Notes: generated from the sequence alone by a model not told the origin. 16,837 bases of DNA from an uncultured Nitrospira sp. (GCA_902500695.1 CABVRQ010000064.1:5679-22515), one strand, 5' to 3'; counted from the first letter of the stretch, positions 1-8,320 are shown. Numbers and translations are program-made.

Positions 1-2178
1 GAGACCACCAACCTCCAACGCTTTCAGGCGCGTCTTCAGACCGAATCTCCTCGCCCCTCAAGGATTCAAAAACTCACAGCGACACAGATCCCCAAAGTGG
101 GCGAACACACCTTTTCTATTCGTCCCAGTCAATCGGATGGCCGGCGACAACCCGTGATTTCTCCTGACCTGGCCACGTGCCTGAACTGTGTGCAAGACAT
201 CAGCAATCCTCAGTCCCGTCGTTATCGCTATCCCTTTACCACCTGCACACAGTGCGGTCCACGGTATAGCATCGTGCTCCGCCTGCCTTACGATCGTCTC
301 AGTACCACAATGGACCAGTTCCCTCTGTGCTCTGATTGCCAAGACGAATTTGACAATCCCTTAGATCGCCGCTTTCACGCAGAAACCATGTCCTGTCCGA
401 CGTGCGGGCCTCAGATCGCGTTATGGGACCATGAAGGGAGCATCCTGGCGCAACGAGAAGATGGGCTTCGAAAAGCATGTGACATGGTCATGCACGGTGG
501 TATTCTCGCAGTGAAAGGATTAGGGGGATTTCAACTGTGGGTGAACGCCCGATCATCCGAAGCCGTTCAGCGGCTACGTCAGCGAAAACATCGCCCCACC
601 AAGCCATTTGCCGTTCTTTTCCCTTCCTTAGAACTGGTCGAACGCCATTATCTGGTCTCATCAGAGGAAAGAGACCTCCTCACCTCCCCTGCCGCCCCCA
701 TCGTCTTATTGAGACGAACCGATCCGTCGACAGTATCTTCCAACGTTGCACCCGACAATCCCTACCTGGGAGCCATGTTGCCCTACACCCCACTCCATCA
801 CCTTATGATGGCCCATATGCAAATCCCCGTCGTGGCCACGAGTGGAAACCGATCAGATGAACCCATCGTCTTTGAGGAACAGGACGTGCTGGAACGCCTT
901 CGCGGAATTGCCGATGCGTTTCTCGTACATACCTGCCCGATTGCCAGACCGGTGGATGATTCGGTGGTGCGAGTAGTGGGCGGAAAACCGGTCATGCTTC
1001 GTCGCGCACGCGGGTATGTGCCCACACCTCTTCCATTGAGAACATTGTCGGAAAGCTACAAAAGCCTTCCCTGCATTTTGGCCGTAGGGGGACATTTGAA
1101 AAATACGATCGCGGTTACGACGCAGGACGACGTTCTCGTCAGTCATCATATCGGTGACCTCTCAACGGCTGAAGCCTCCACCCAATTCGAACGAACGGTT
1201 TCCGATTTACTGACCCTGTTCGATCTGACACCACAAGCCATCGCGTGCGATAGTCATCCGGACTATCGTTCTACCCGATTCGCTCACCAGTTTGGGCAAC
1301 AACGCCATATCCCGGTTATTCCCGTCCAACATCACCATGCCCATATTGCATCATGTATGGCCGAACATGGGTTGAATGGTTCCGTCCTTGGAGTGGCCTG
1401 GGATGGAGCCGGCTATGGTGCGGACGGAACCCTGTGGGGCGGAGAGTTTTTGATCTGTGATCCTTCAGGATTTCAACGAATCGGCCATCTGCGCCCGTTT
1501 CCCCTGCCCGGGGGGGAGATCTGCATGCGAGAACCACGGCGGGTGGCGCTGGCCTTCTTACATGAGCTGTTAGGAAAACGGCTGTTGGACCTGGATCTTC
1601 CCCCACTTCAATCCTTGGGACCGCAAATGACCCGGTCGTTGGTGGCATTACTAGACAAATCCGTGAATTGCCCACCCACGTCCAGCATTGGCCGGCTTTT
1701 TGACGGAGTGAGTGCATTATTGGGATTAGTGCACATATCCGGGTTTGAGGGGGAAGCGGCAATGGCCCTGGAATTTCTAGCAGATGATGATGCGATTGAC
1801 ATCCGACCGGAATGCTACCACATTCCCTTCGAGTCTCAGTCAGAGTTGGAAGGGCGGTGGGTAGCTGATTGGCGACCATTGATCTCCGATATCCTCCGTG
1901 ACCTTTCAGAGCGGAAAAATCCGTCAGGGATTGCACTGGGATTTCACCACGCACTGGGAAGATTGATTACGGACGTCGCCGAACGCATGGCATGTACCCA
2001 GGTGATCCTCTCAGGCGGGGTATTCCAGAATTCCGTCCTTTTAAGAATTTCCGAACGGATGCTAACTCAGAGAGGTTTTTTAGTGTTTTCTCCTCATCTG
2101 TTTGGAACGAATGACGGCGGGCTGTCCCTGGGGCAGAGTCTCATCGCCATGCGCACGTGCACGAGATCCGGGTTGTAG
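1..2178 (+). CDS. hypF: Carbamoyltransferase HypF, 5' end cut off by window edge
   Basis: HypF makes the cyanide ligands of [NiFe]-hydrogenase. It converts carbamoyl phosphate to carbamoyl-adenylate and passes the carbamoyl group to the C-terminal cysteine of HypE. The frame is open from base 1, giving 725 residues in the window. The first ~30 resemble the tail of the acylphosphatase domain, so the start lies upstream; the GTG at 97 is not the true start. Two zinc-finger pairs follow: C60-x2-C63 with C82-x2-C85, and C110-x2-C113 with C132-x2-C135 (window numbering). Next come a YrdC-like domain with KHRPTKPFAV, and a Kae1-like domain with the metal-binding HHHAH at residues 444-448 and a C-terminal SGGVFQN motif. 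Usual family length is about 750-780, so roughly 30-60 residues are missing. It is the first visible gene of hypFCDE. All domains downstream of the cut look intact. Confidence 0.96.
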   Translation, partial: ETTNLQRFQARLQTESPRPSRIQKLTATQIPKVGEHTFSIRPSQSDGRRQPVISPDLATCLNCVQDISNPQSRRYRYPFTTCTQCGPRYSIVLRLPYDRLSTTMDQFPLCSDCQDEFDNPLDRRFHAETMSCPTCGPQIALWDHEGSILAQREDGLRKACDMVMHGGILAVKGLGGFQLWVNARSSEAVQRLRQRKHRPTKPFAVLFPSLELVERHYLVSSEERDLLTSPAAPIVLLRRTDPSTVSSNVAPDNPYLGAMLPYTPLHHLMMAHMQIPVVATSGNRSDEPIVFEEQDVLERLRGIADAFLVHTCPIARPVDDSVVRVVGGKPVMLRRARGYVPTPLPLRTLSESYKSLPCILAVGGHLKNTIAVTTQDDVLVSHHIGDLSTAEASTQFERTVSDLLTLFDLTPQAIACDSHPDYRSTRFAHQFGQQRHIPVIPVQHHHAHIASCMAEHGLNGSVLGVAWDGAGYGADGTLWGGEFLICDPSGFQRIGHLRPFPLPGGEICMREPRRVALAFLHELLGKRLLDLDLPPLQSLGPQMTRSLVALLDKSVNCPPTSSIGRLFDGVSALLGLVHISGFEGEAAMALEFLADDDAIDIRPECYHIPFESQSELEGRWVADWRPLISDILRDLSERKNPSGIALGFHHALGRLITDVAERMACTQVILSGGVFQNSVLLRISERMLTQRGFLVFSPHLFGTNDGGLSLGQSLIAMRTCTRSGL

Positions 2179-2247
2179 GAAAAATAGCAAGGGGTTCCTG
2201 TCAGGGATAAACAGGTCGGATAAACATTTCTCCGCAAGGACACTCTT

Positions 2248-2496
2248 ATGTGTTTGGCCATTCCAGGACAAATTCAATACATTGAGGACGACGACCTTCG
2301 AACCGGAACGGTTTCCTTTGCCGGGGTGACGAAAGAAGTATGTTTGGCTTTGGTTCCAGAGGCTTCCGTTGGCGATTATGTGATCGTTCACGTCGGATTT
2401 GCCATTAGCAAAGTCGATGAGCAAGCGGCTAAAGAATCATTATCGTTAATTGAACAACTGAGTCCTGATCAAATCGACGAAAGCCCTTCTTCATGA
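2248..2496 (+). CDS. hypC: Hydrogenase assembly chaperone HypC
   Basis: HypC is a small chaperone that pairs with HypD to carry the iron being decorated with CN and CO, then hands it to the large-subunit precursor. At 82 residues it has the family's normal size. It opens with the diagnostic MCLAIPG, in which Cys2, exposed after methionine removal, binds iron. An AAGGA ribosome binding site at 2236-2240 lies seven bases before the ATG. It is separated from hypF by 69 bases and overlaps hypD by four bases (ATGA), so translation of the two is probably coupled, matching their 1:1 complex. No unusual residues were seen. The close relative HybG has the same fold, so the name could differ but not the role. 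Confidence 0.96.
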   Translation: MCLAIPGQIQYIEDDDLRTGTVSFAGVTKEVCLALVPEASVGDYVIVHVGFAISKVDEQAAKESLSLIEQLSPDQIDESPSS

Positions 2497-3611
2497 AATA
2501 CGTGGATGAATTTCGAGACCCGAAAGCCGTGCACGCGCTTTCCAGAGAGATCCATCGAATCACTTGCCACCCCTGGACCATCATGGAAGTCTGCGGTGGG
2601 CAAACCCATTCCATTGTCCGGTATGGACTGGACCACCTCCTGCCTGCGGCCATCACGCTCATTCATGGACCGGGATGCCCCGTCTGTGTGACTCCCATCG
2701 AACTCATTGATACGGCATGCCAACTGGCTGCGCTTCCCGAGGTCATTTTTTGTTCCTTCGGCGATATGCTGCGGGTGCCCGGATCTCATGAAGATCTCCT
2801 TCACGTGAAAGCCCAGGGAGGAGACATCCGCATCATCTATTCCCCCTTGGATGCGGTGGGGATTGCTCAAAACAATCCTCACCGTCAGATCATCTGCTTT
2901 GCCGTGGGGTTTGAGACGACCGCTCCGGCTCAAGCCATGGCCGTTCTCCAAGCCCGCCGTCTTCATCTTTCCAATTTCAGTCTCCTGGTGGCTCACGTGT
3001 TAGTCCCTCCGGCCATGGAAGCCATTCTCTCATCACCTGAGAATCGGGTGCAGGGTTTTCTGGCTGCCGGACATGTCTGCAGTGTCATGGGCTATGACAT
3101 GTATGAGCCCATCTGTCTCCGGTATCGGGTGCCTATTGTCGTCACCGGATTCGAGCCGGTGGATATCTTAGAAGGGGTGCAGCTGGTGGTCGCACAACTG
3201 GAAGAGGGCCGCCATGAGGTGGGTAACCAATACGCCCGTTCTGTTCATCGGTCGGGAAATCTTGAAGCTCGAAAGGTTGTGGACGAAGTCTTTGAATCCG
3301 CCTCCCGCAATTGGCGCGGGATAGGAGTAATCCCGGAGAGTGGCTTACAACTTCGCCAACCCTTCGCCGATTTTGACGCTCTCCGAACCTTCAAAGATCG
3401 CATTCACCTGAGTAGCCCTGCCAACGCCCTTGAATCTGAGTGCCAGAGCGGACGAATTCTCCAGGGACTCATGCAACCCTCAGCCTGTTCAGCATTTGGT
3501 ACCCGGTGCACGCCAGACCACCCCCTTGGAGCGCCAATGGTGTCGAGCGAAGGGGCGTGTGCCGCCTATTATCGATATCGACACCACGAAGTCGCCTCAG
3601 GTGAAATATGA
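2493..3611 (+). CDS. hypD: Hydrogenase iron-cofactor assembly protein HypD
   Basis: HypD is the [4Fe-4S] scaffold on which, with HypC, the Fe(CN)2CO group is put together before transfer to the hydrogenase large subunit. The 372 residues match the family. Visible signatures are the active-site CGGQTH with C34, the redox pair in GPGCPVC (C62 and C65), the GFETTAPA segment near 139-146, and four candidate cluster cysteines near the C terminus (C317, C332, C339, C356) ending in SSEGACAAYYRY. The ATG overlaps the hypC stop by four bases, and its own stop overlaps the hypE start in the same way. The protein acts in the cytoplasm. All expected catalytic cysteines are present. Confidence 0.97.
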   Translation: MKYVDEFRDPKAVHALSREIHRITCHPWTIMEVCGGQTHSIVRYGLDHLLPAAITLIHGPGCPVCVTPIELIDTACQLAALPEVIFCSFGDMLRVPGSHEDLLHVKAQGGDIRIIYSPLDAVGIAQNNPHRQIICFAVGFETTAPAQAMAVLQARRLHLSNFSLLVAHVLVPPAMEAILSSPENRVQGFLAAGHVCSVMGYDMYEPICLRYRVPIVVTGFEPVDILEGVQLVVAQLEEGRHEVGNQYARSVHRSGNLEARKVVDEVFESASRNWRGIGVIPESGLQLRQPFADFDALRTFKDRIHLSSPANALESECQSGRILQGLMQPSACSAFGTRCTPDHPLGAPMVSSEGACAAYYRYRHHEVASGEI

Positions 3612-4672
3612 CCCCTAAACCCAACATTGACATTCACTGTCCCCTCCCACTTGCAGCTGATGACACCATTCGCCTGGCCCATGGCGGTGGGGGTTATCTC
3701 ATGCAAACCCTCATTCATGAGATTTTTCTTCAGGCCTTTTCCAATCCGTTTCTGAATTCGCTACAAGATAGTGCGATACTCCCGGCACAGAACGGTCGAT
3801 TGGCCATGACGACCGATTCCTATGTCGTGAAGCCCCTCTTTTTTCCAGGAGGAGATATTGGCAGCCTCGCAATCCACGGAACCGTCAACGATCTGGCCAT
3901 GATGGGGGCCATCCCTCTGTATGTCAGTGCCGGGTTTATTCTGGAGGAAGGGTTATCCGTCGACATTCTCAAACATGTGGTCCGCTCTATGGCGAAGGCC
4001 GCGCAAGCATGTGGAGTGCAAATTGTCTGCGGCGATACCAAGGTGGTGGATCGCGGAAAAGGCGATCAGATTTTCATCAATACCACCGGGCTTGGCATCA
4101 TTTCGCCGTCCTGTAATATTGGCCCCCACCTCATTACTCCCGGCGACAGGATTATCGTCAGTGGCGATGTCGGCAGACATGGCATGGCCGTGCTGAGCGT
4201 GCGGGAAGGACTCACCTTTTCCGGAGATCTTGCCAGCGACTCCGCGCCGCTTCATGAACTTGTCGCGGAGCTGATAGAACAGGGTGTTTCGGTTCATTGT
4301 CTGCGTGATCTCACTCGTGGCGGACTGGCCAGCGCCTTGAATGAACTGACGACCACGGCCAGAGTGAAGATGGTGATCAACGAGTCACAGGTTCCGGTCA
4401 GTGAATCCGTCCGTGGGGCATGTGAAATTCTTGGGTTAGATCCGCTATACGTGGCAAATGAAGGACGATGTGTTCTCTTTCTACCATCCGGTGACGTGGA
4501 GAAAGCCTTGTCCATTTTTCAGAACCATGAGATCTCGGCACGCGCGGCTGAAATCGGGGAGGTGCTTCCTCTCGGCTCAAATCATACACCTCAGGTCATA
4601 CTTCAAACATCCTATAAGACTCACAGAATTCTGGATCTCCTGTCTGGCGAACAACTCCCCAGAATATGCTGA
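3608..4672 (+). CDS. hypE: Carbamoyl dehydratase HypE
   Basis: HypE dehydrates the carbamoyl group received from HypF, using ATP, to form a C-terminal thiocyanate that supplies cyanide to the HypCD iron. It has 354 residues, close to the usual length. It shows the PurM/AIR-synthase-like nucleotide-binding features: AHGGGG near residues 24-29, a TTDSYVV segment, and PGGDIGSLAIHGTVNDLAMMGA-type sequence near residue 80-100. It ends in the obligatory PRIC, with C354 as the carrier cysteine. The ATGA overlap with hypD implies translational coupling. No hyp gene follows; the next gene is convergent, so this is the 3' end of the operon. The intact final cysteine argues for a working protein. Confidence 0.97.
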   Translation: MTPKPNIDIHCPLPLAADDTIRLAHGGGGYLMQTLIHEIFLQAFSNPFLNSLQDSAILPAQNGRLAMTTDSYVVKPLFFPGGDIGSLAIHGTVNDLAMMGAIPLYVSAGFILEEGLSVDILKHVVRSMAKAAQACGVQIVCGDTKVVDRGKGDQIFINTTGLGIISPSCNIGPHLITPGDRIIVSGDVGRHGMAVLSVREGLTFSGDLASDSAPLHELVAELIEQGVSVHCLRDLTRGGLASALNELTTTARVKMVINESQVPVSESVRGACEILGLDPLYVANEGRCVLFLPSGDVEKALSIFQNHEISARAAEIGEVLPLGSNHTPQVILQTSYKTHRILDLLSGEQLPRIC

Positions 4673-4813
4673 AATTTCCTATGGGCTCATCCGAAACGGC
4701 CGGTCGAAGAAGGACAGAAAATTACAGGAGTCGACACCACCAAATAAACCAAACCTTTAATGAAGGAGTGGACGGAATCGATTCAAATGGTATTGCGGAA
4801 AGAAGTGATCGGA

Positions 4814-5797
4814 CTAGCCCACGCCGGGCATCGCATTTTGCAGAAACAGCGCATCGAATTGATTGGCAAGCGGAACATGTCGACGACTCAATACGGTTCT
4901 GGCCTGTTCCATCAATTGAAGAAGATTCGCCTCACTGTGGCTGTTCATCTCAAAAAGTTTTTCGGACTCATGCACAACATCTTTCAGTTTTCTCAAGATT
5001 TTGGCAAAGGCAAACGGATCGATTCCCAGGCAACTTTCTGCAAGATCCACCTGTGCTAAGAAAATCTTATCCGAGGCATTGGTGATGACTAATCCTACCA
5101 AAGTCACTGCAAACCCCACGCAGTTGAAAAATTTTTCCGGTCCTTCTGAATTCGGGAGGAGTCGAGCCTCATCACTTAATTGAACCGCCATACAAATTTT
5201 TGATGGAAAATTCCAATCCATGAGTAACCAACTCCCAACGAGAGCATGAGTGACCCCCAACATCTCTTGCTCATGTGCGACGACCTCCGCATGCAACGAT
5301 TGATCGAGGGCCTCTGAGTGATAGAGGTCTGGATTCAGACGATCCAGCGCTAACATGCCGATATCCTGAATGAGTCCAGCCAAAAACAGTTCTTCGGTAT
5401 CTTTTTGCCCACAGACTTCCCCAATGGCGCGACAGGCAGACGCAACCAGAAGACTTCGACGCCAAAACAAGTCCAAATCTAAACCCGTTGAGCCTTCATT
5501 TCGAAAATGTCGGACGAGAGTAAAGGATAACGCGGTGGCCAGGATTCCATTAAAGCCGATAAGAATAGCTGCCTTGTGTAATGTGGTGACCTGGCATTTA
5601 TACGGAAAAAGTGAAGAATTAGCCAATTGCAATATTTTCGCTGTGAGCGCGGAATCACGCGACAAAACCTGGACAATCTCTTCCACATCCGGAAACGGTG
5701 ATTCCATTAATTGAATAAGCCGCTTCGCCACAGCCGGGGAACTGGGTAAATTGGGGCATGCACGAAGTCGCTCTTTCAGTTCAACATGATCGGTCAT
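4814..5797 (-). CDS. HDOD-domain signalling protein
   Basis: This 327-residue cytoplasmic protein has an HDOD domain over roughly residues 12-210. HDOD is a relative of HD hydrolases, usually a regulatory or scaffold domain in bacterial signalling. Typical sequence is LPSSPAVAKRLIQLM at 17-31 and the helical core following it. The position where true HD enzymes carry His-Asp reads LIQDIG, so a metal-binding histidine is replaced by Gln and hydrolase activity is unlikely. The C-terminal ~100 residues are helical and resemble the linker that often precedes a GGDEF domain, but no GGDEF is present. I chose the ATG at 5797 because AGGAGA (5807-5812) sits nine bases upstream. An in-frame ATG at 5899 would add 34 residues but has no good ribosome binding site. 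It is convergent with hypE. The target is unknown. Confidence 0.85.
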   Translation of the reverse strand: MTDHVELKERLRACPNLPSSPAVAKRLIQLMESPFPDVEEIVQVLSRDSALTAKILQLANSSLFPYKCQVTTLHKAAILIGFNGILATALSFTLVRHFRNEGSTGLDLDLFWRRSLLVASACRAIGEVCGQKDTEELFLAGLIQDIGMLALDRLNPDLYHSEALDQSLHAEVVAHEQEMLGVTHALVGSWLLMDWNFPSKICMAVQLSDEARLLPNSEGPEKFFNCVGFAVTLVGLVITNASDKIFLAQVDLAESCLGIDPFAFAKILRKLKDVVHESEKLFEMNSHSEANLLQLMEQARTVLSRRHVPLANQFDALFLQNAMPGVG

Positions 5798-5897
5798 ACA
5801 CAGTCTTCTCCTACGAATCCCGTCGTGTTTGCTTACATCGGTTGAGTTTTTCCTGGTTGAGGATATTTCGGAACCTTCGTGTGAGAAGTTAACCACC

Positions 5898-6184
5898 ATT
5901 ATGAAAACGACAAACTTTTCGCACCTTTACCTTCCGATGAACTCCTCAATGGAACCTTCCACCGTGATCCTCAAAGGTATGCCCTGATTTTCATATAGGA
6001 TTGGGTGAGTGAATCAGGCCCATTCACCGGGCCCTCGGAAAATGAATCAACCGCCTAAACCAGAAAACCTCGAATCCTTCGCCTATGGCACGAAAAATCT
6101 CATCCCAAGCCTATGCGCCGGAGAAAATCCCGAAAGAACTAATCCTTAGTTCAGGGAAATTGCGGGAAAACTGAAAGGCAGGCC
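5898..6184. other. Intergenic region between HDOD and Lon-like genes
   Basis: No convincing gene was found. The stretch holds the possible terminator described separately (6136-6152) and a short GGCCC/GGGCC inverted repeat near 6018-6034 that lacks a following T-run on either strand. The promoter of the HDOD gene should lie in its left part, but no clear -35/-10 pair could be picked by eye. Confidence 0.4.
6136..6152 (-). terminator. Possible rho-independent terminator of the Lon-like gene
   Basis: A perfect 7-bp stem (GAACTAA/TTAGTTC) with a three-base loop lies about 33 bases past the stop codon of the Lon-like gene. In the minus-strand direction it is followed by a TTTCGGGATTTTC stretch. 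The stem is AT-rich and the T-tract is interrupted, so termination would be weak. Position and symmetry are what support the call. Confidence 0.35.
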
Positions 6185-6868
6185 TTACGGAAGGGTCGCC
6201 AAATGGTGGCCGGTCAGCCCGAAGTACGCTTCATCGACCGTCGCCACAGGGGAGACATGCATCAAAAACGGCGTACGCCAGTCTCCATCGCGTACATCAT
6301 ACTCGCTGGGAACCAACACACGCTGAAAGTGGTTATGGTAGGCAGCTAAAATCTTGAGTTGAAGTCCTCCCACGGCTCCGATGTCACCCCTCTCCGTGAT
6401 GGTTCCGGTCAAAGCCCGGCCTTCAATGAGGTGGTCTCCCTTGATCATGGATACCACGCTCAGGCCCACCATGGCCGAAAGACTCTCCCCATATATTGTC
6501 TGACCGGAATAGGGAAATTTCAGAAGGACGGTCCAGGAATCAGACGGTAGATTGGCGGCGGCAAGCGCCCGAGTGATGGCTGCGTGAATCGACTGACGGG
6601 CAAACAAAGAAAATTTTCCTGGTTCGGTATGAAATTGGACTTGAAGGCCGTCGCGATCCTGACGTTCATAGACATCAATCACCACCTGGCTTACCAGGCC
6701 TATCGGCCTGAATTGTTTATTGAGAGATGTCCCCAGGATGGGAATGATTAAATGGGGAATCTGGTGAACAGACGGACTGGCTCCAAGACTGTTGGCAAAC
6801 ACTAAACATATAGTCAAAGCCAACCCTAGAAGCCTGGAGATCCTCTTCCTGTCAGCCTGAATATTCAT
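6185..6868 (-). CDS. Exported Lon-like (peptidase S16) domain protein
   Basis: This 227-residue protein starts with a signal peptide or membrane anchor: basic residues at 7-12, a hydrophobic stretch at about 13-28 and small residues (SLGAS) near 27-31. The C-terminal half resembles the Lon protease catalytic domain. GESLSAMVG at 128-135 occupies the place of the Lon serine motif, with S131 the likely nucleophile. LTGTITERGDIGAVGG at 153-168 is followed by LQLKILAAYHN, with K172 in the place of the catalytic lysine, and then VLVPSEYD. There is no ATPase domain, so it is not a classical Lon; stand-alone exported S16-type proteins are known (the COG1750-like group). The ATG at 6868 has AGGA directly adjacent, poor spacing, so the start is not certain. 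Transcription is probably monocistronic from the promoter at 6926-6955. Activity and substrate are unknown. Confidence 0.78.
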   Translation of the reverse strand: MNIQADRKRISRLLGLALTICLVFANSLGASPSVHQIPHLIIPILGTSLNKQFRPIGLVSQVVIDVYERQDRDGLQVQFHTEPGKFSLFARQSIHAAITRALAAANLPSDSWTVLLKFPYSGQTIYGESLSAMVGLSVVSMIKGDHLIEGRALTGTITERGDIGAVGGLQLKILAAYHNHFQRVLVPSEYDVRDGDWRTPFLMHVSPVATVDEAYFGLTGHHLATLP

Positions 6869-6925
6869 TCCTAGAGATCCTGTAACTAAAAGAGGGATTA
6901 CCCCTACTTTTTATATCCTTATATC

Positions 6926-6955
6926 ATTATAACTTACAATCTAGTTTTTTGTCGC
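6926..6955 (-). promoter_or_regulatory. Predicted sigma70-type promoter for the Lon-like gene
   Basis: On the minus strand a perfect TATAAT (6926-6931) lies 18 bases after GCGACA (6950-6955), which matches four of six consensus -35 bases. The expected transcript start near 6919 leaves a leader of about 50 bases. That leader contains a small imperfect hairpin (AGGGG/CCCT). Confidence 0.5.
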
Positions 6956-7288
6956 CTGTCAGCTTCTGAGCGCCTCAACGGCTCCACCTCTCATAGGGCT
7001 CCCTTGATATCCCTTAAAAAAACATCGTATTTTGGCCAGAAATGTCCCGTGCATTATGTAAAAAACCCTTAATAATCCCAAGCTCTAGACACAGATTCGT
7101 CCGAAGTGTGTGCTAAACAGCCCGAAAGGTCCAGTAGGATAGGAGCGCAAGCCTCCACTCTCACCGCTGACCAAGGCGCCAGATCGACGTATTCGGGGAG
7201 TGCGGCCAGATAAGGTTGCCCATTCGACCACAAAAAAATGTGTGACAAGCGGATGCAGAAGGAGGTGCACCTGGAAACGAAATAACCT
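6956..7288. other. Gene-poor region of about 330 bases
   Basis: I see no supportable gene here. The only open frame of any size (about 61 codons, minus strand, from a GTG near 7270) has no ribosome binding site of note and a composition rich in Ser, Gly and Arg typical of shadow frames. Small palindromes occur (for example AGGTGCACCT at 7263-7272) but nothing resembling a tRNA or a riboswitch that I know. Confidence 0.4.
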
Positions 7289-7381
7289 TTACTGGCAGGG
7301 GTTGGGACACCAGAAGACCAGATAGAGAAAAACTAACACGCCTATCGCAACGGCACCAATAAAATACCAGGTTTTATTCAT
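7289..7381 (-). CDS. Candidate 30-residue single-pass membrane microprotein
   Basis: A short frame starts with ATG at 7381 and ends with TAA at 7289-7291. The peptide begins MNKTWYFIGAVAIG and ends FWCPNPCQ. It has a short positive N terminus, an unbroken hydrophobic span of about 20 residues (5-24) and two cysteines around Pro-Asn-Pro at the C terminus, the layout of a small inner-membrane protein. A GGGG run four bases before the ATG could serve as a weak ribosome binding site. It begins 48 bases after the universal stress protein stop on the same strand, so it may share that transcript. The family is not recognised. Chance hydrophobic frames of this size exist, so this stays a candidate. 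Confidence 0.45.
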   Translation of the reverse strand: MNKTWYFIGAVAIGVLVFLYLVFWCPNPCQ

Positions 7382-7429
7382 ACGACCCCGGAAAAGGATT
7401 GTGTAGCCACATTTGTTCTTTAGACCGGT

Positions 7430-8296
7430 TCATTCGCGCACAAACAGGATTGAAGACTCCGTGTGATGCACCACGGAATGGGAGACACTCCCCAAAAGAA
7501 AGCGACTCATACCGGATCGGCTATGCGTTCGCATCAGGATCACATCAGCCGCCTGCTTGGTCGCTTCTTCAATAATCGTCTGTGAGGGCGCCCCGACCAC
7601 GACGACCCCTTTGGCCTCATGTCCCATCTGCTTCAATTCCGCGCTGAGACCGTTCGTGAATTTCTCCCCATAGGCGATCATCTCATTTCGAAATTCCGGA
7701 GAAATCATCGCACCCACCGGCCAGACCGGTTCTGAAAATGGAACCACATGCAGAACAATCGCAGAGATCGGGACCCGAAAGGGCTTCTTTTTCATGAATC
7801 GCACGACCGCTTCGCCGTCTTCCTTGCTCTCAACGGGGATACACACCTGTTGGATCTTGCGAATGGGCTTCTTAATGATCAGAGTCGAACACGGCGCGTG
7901 GGTCATGACCCGATGCGAGACACTCCCGAACATCTGCTCGCGTATCTGACCGATCCCCCTGGCGCCCAGCACCACCAGGTCAATGCTCTGCTCTTCTGCC
8001 AGGGCAAGAATAACCTCCGCGGGCTTACCGGTTTCCAGTCGTTTCGTCACCGGTCCCGGGTGTAAAGGCAGGAGGGACACCGCTTGATCGATGGCGCGTT
8101 CGCCTTCTTCCCTCATCGCTTTGTCCACCGCCATCGACAAATCTTTCGCCACACCCGCACCCATGGCCGGATAGGGAATTCCAGGCACATTCACCACATA
8201 CAAGACCATCAAGCTCTCTGCCGGGCTGAGAGCGTCAAACGCTCGTGTGGCATCGACTGATTGATCCGATCCATCAACGCCCAATAGGTATTTCAT
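7430..8296 (-). CDS. Tandem-domain universal stress protein (UspA family)
   Basis: This is a cytoplasmic stress protein of 288 residues with two Usp domains (about 1-143 and 147-288), twice the single-domain length. Domain 1 has the full ATP-binding signature G-x2-G-x9-G-S (G111, G114, G124, S125). In domain 2 the equivalent glycines are R256 and S259, with only G269-S270 kept, so ATP binding there is doubtful. The ATG at 8296 is preferred because GGGAG (8305-8309) lies eight bases upstream. The alternative GTG at 8320 falls inside the predicted promoter's -10 position and so could not be on the transcript. It follows the por operon by about 110 bases on the same strand but has its own promoter. 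The cellular role of such proteins (stress survival, signalling) is known only broadly. Confidence 0.93.
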   Translation of the reverse strand: MKYLLGVDGSDQSVDATRAFDALSPAESLMVLYVVNVPGIPYPAMGAGVAKDLSMAVDKAMREEGERAIDQAVSLLPLHPGPVTKRLETGKPAEVILALAEEQSIDLVVLGARGIGQIREQMFGSVSHRVMTHAPCSTLIIKKPIRKIQQVCIPVESKEDGEAVVRFMKKKPFRVPISAIVLHVVPFSEPVWPVGAMISPEFRNEMIAYGEKFTNGLSAELKQMGHEAKGVVVVGAPSQTIIEEATKQAADVILMRTHSRSGMSRFLLGSVSHSVVHHTESSILFVRE

Positions 8297-8320
8297 AGAT
8301 ACATCTCCCTGGTGTGACAC

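Noticed and set aside
97..99. GTG at 97 as the start of hypF
   Set aside because: The frame is open to base 1 and the preceding codons resemble the end of the acylphosphatase domain, so the gene starts outside the window.
4760..5059. Plus-strand open frame of 99 codons preceded by a GGAG-like sequence
   Set aside because: Nearly all of it is antisense to the well-supported HDOD gene, and the peptide has no recognisable domain.
5901..5987. Short plus-strand frame of 28 codons starting with ATG at 5901
   Set aside because: No ribosome binding site at suitable spacing, no hydrophobic segment or motif.
5935..6015. Minus-strand run reading ILYENQGIPLRITVEG and ending EEFIGR before a stop, which looks protein-like
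   Set aside because: Only about 28 codons between stops and no ATG or GTG at a useful place, so it could be a gene remnant or chance; not supportable as a feature.
7085..7270. Minus-strand 61-codon frame from a GTG
   Set aside because: No convincing ribosome binding site, composition like a shadow frame, no recognisable motif.
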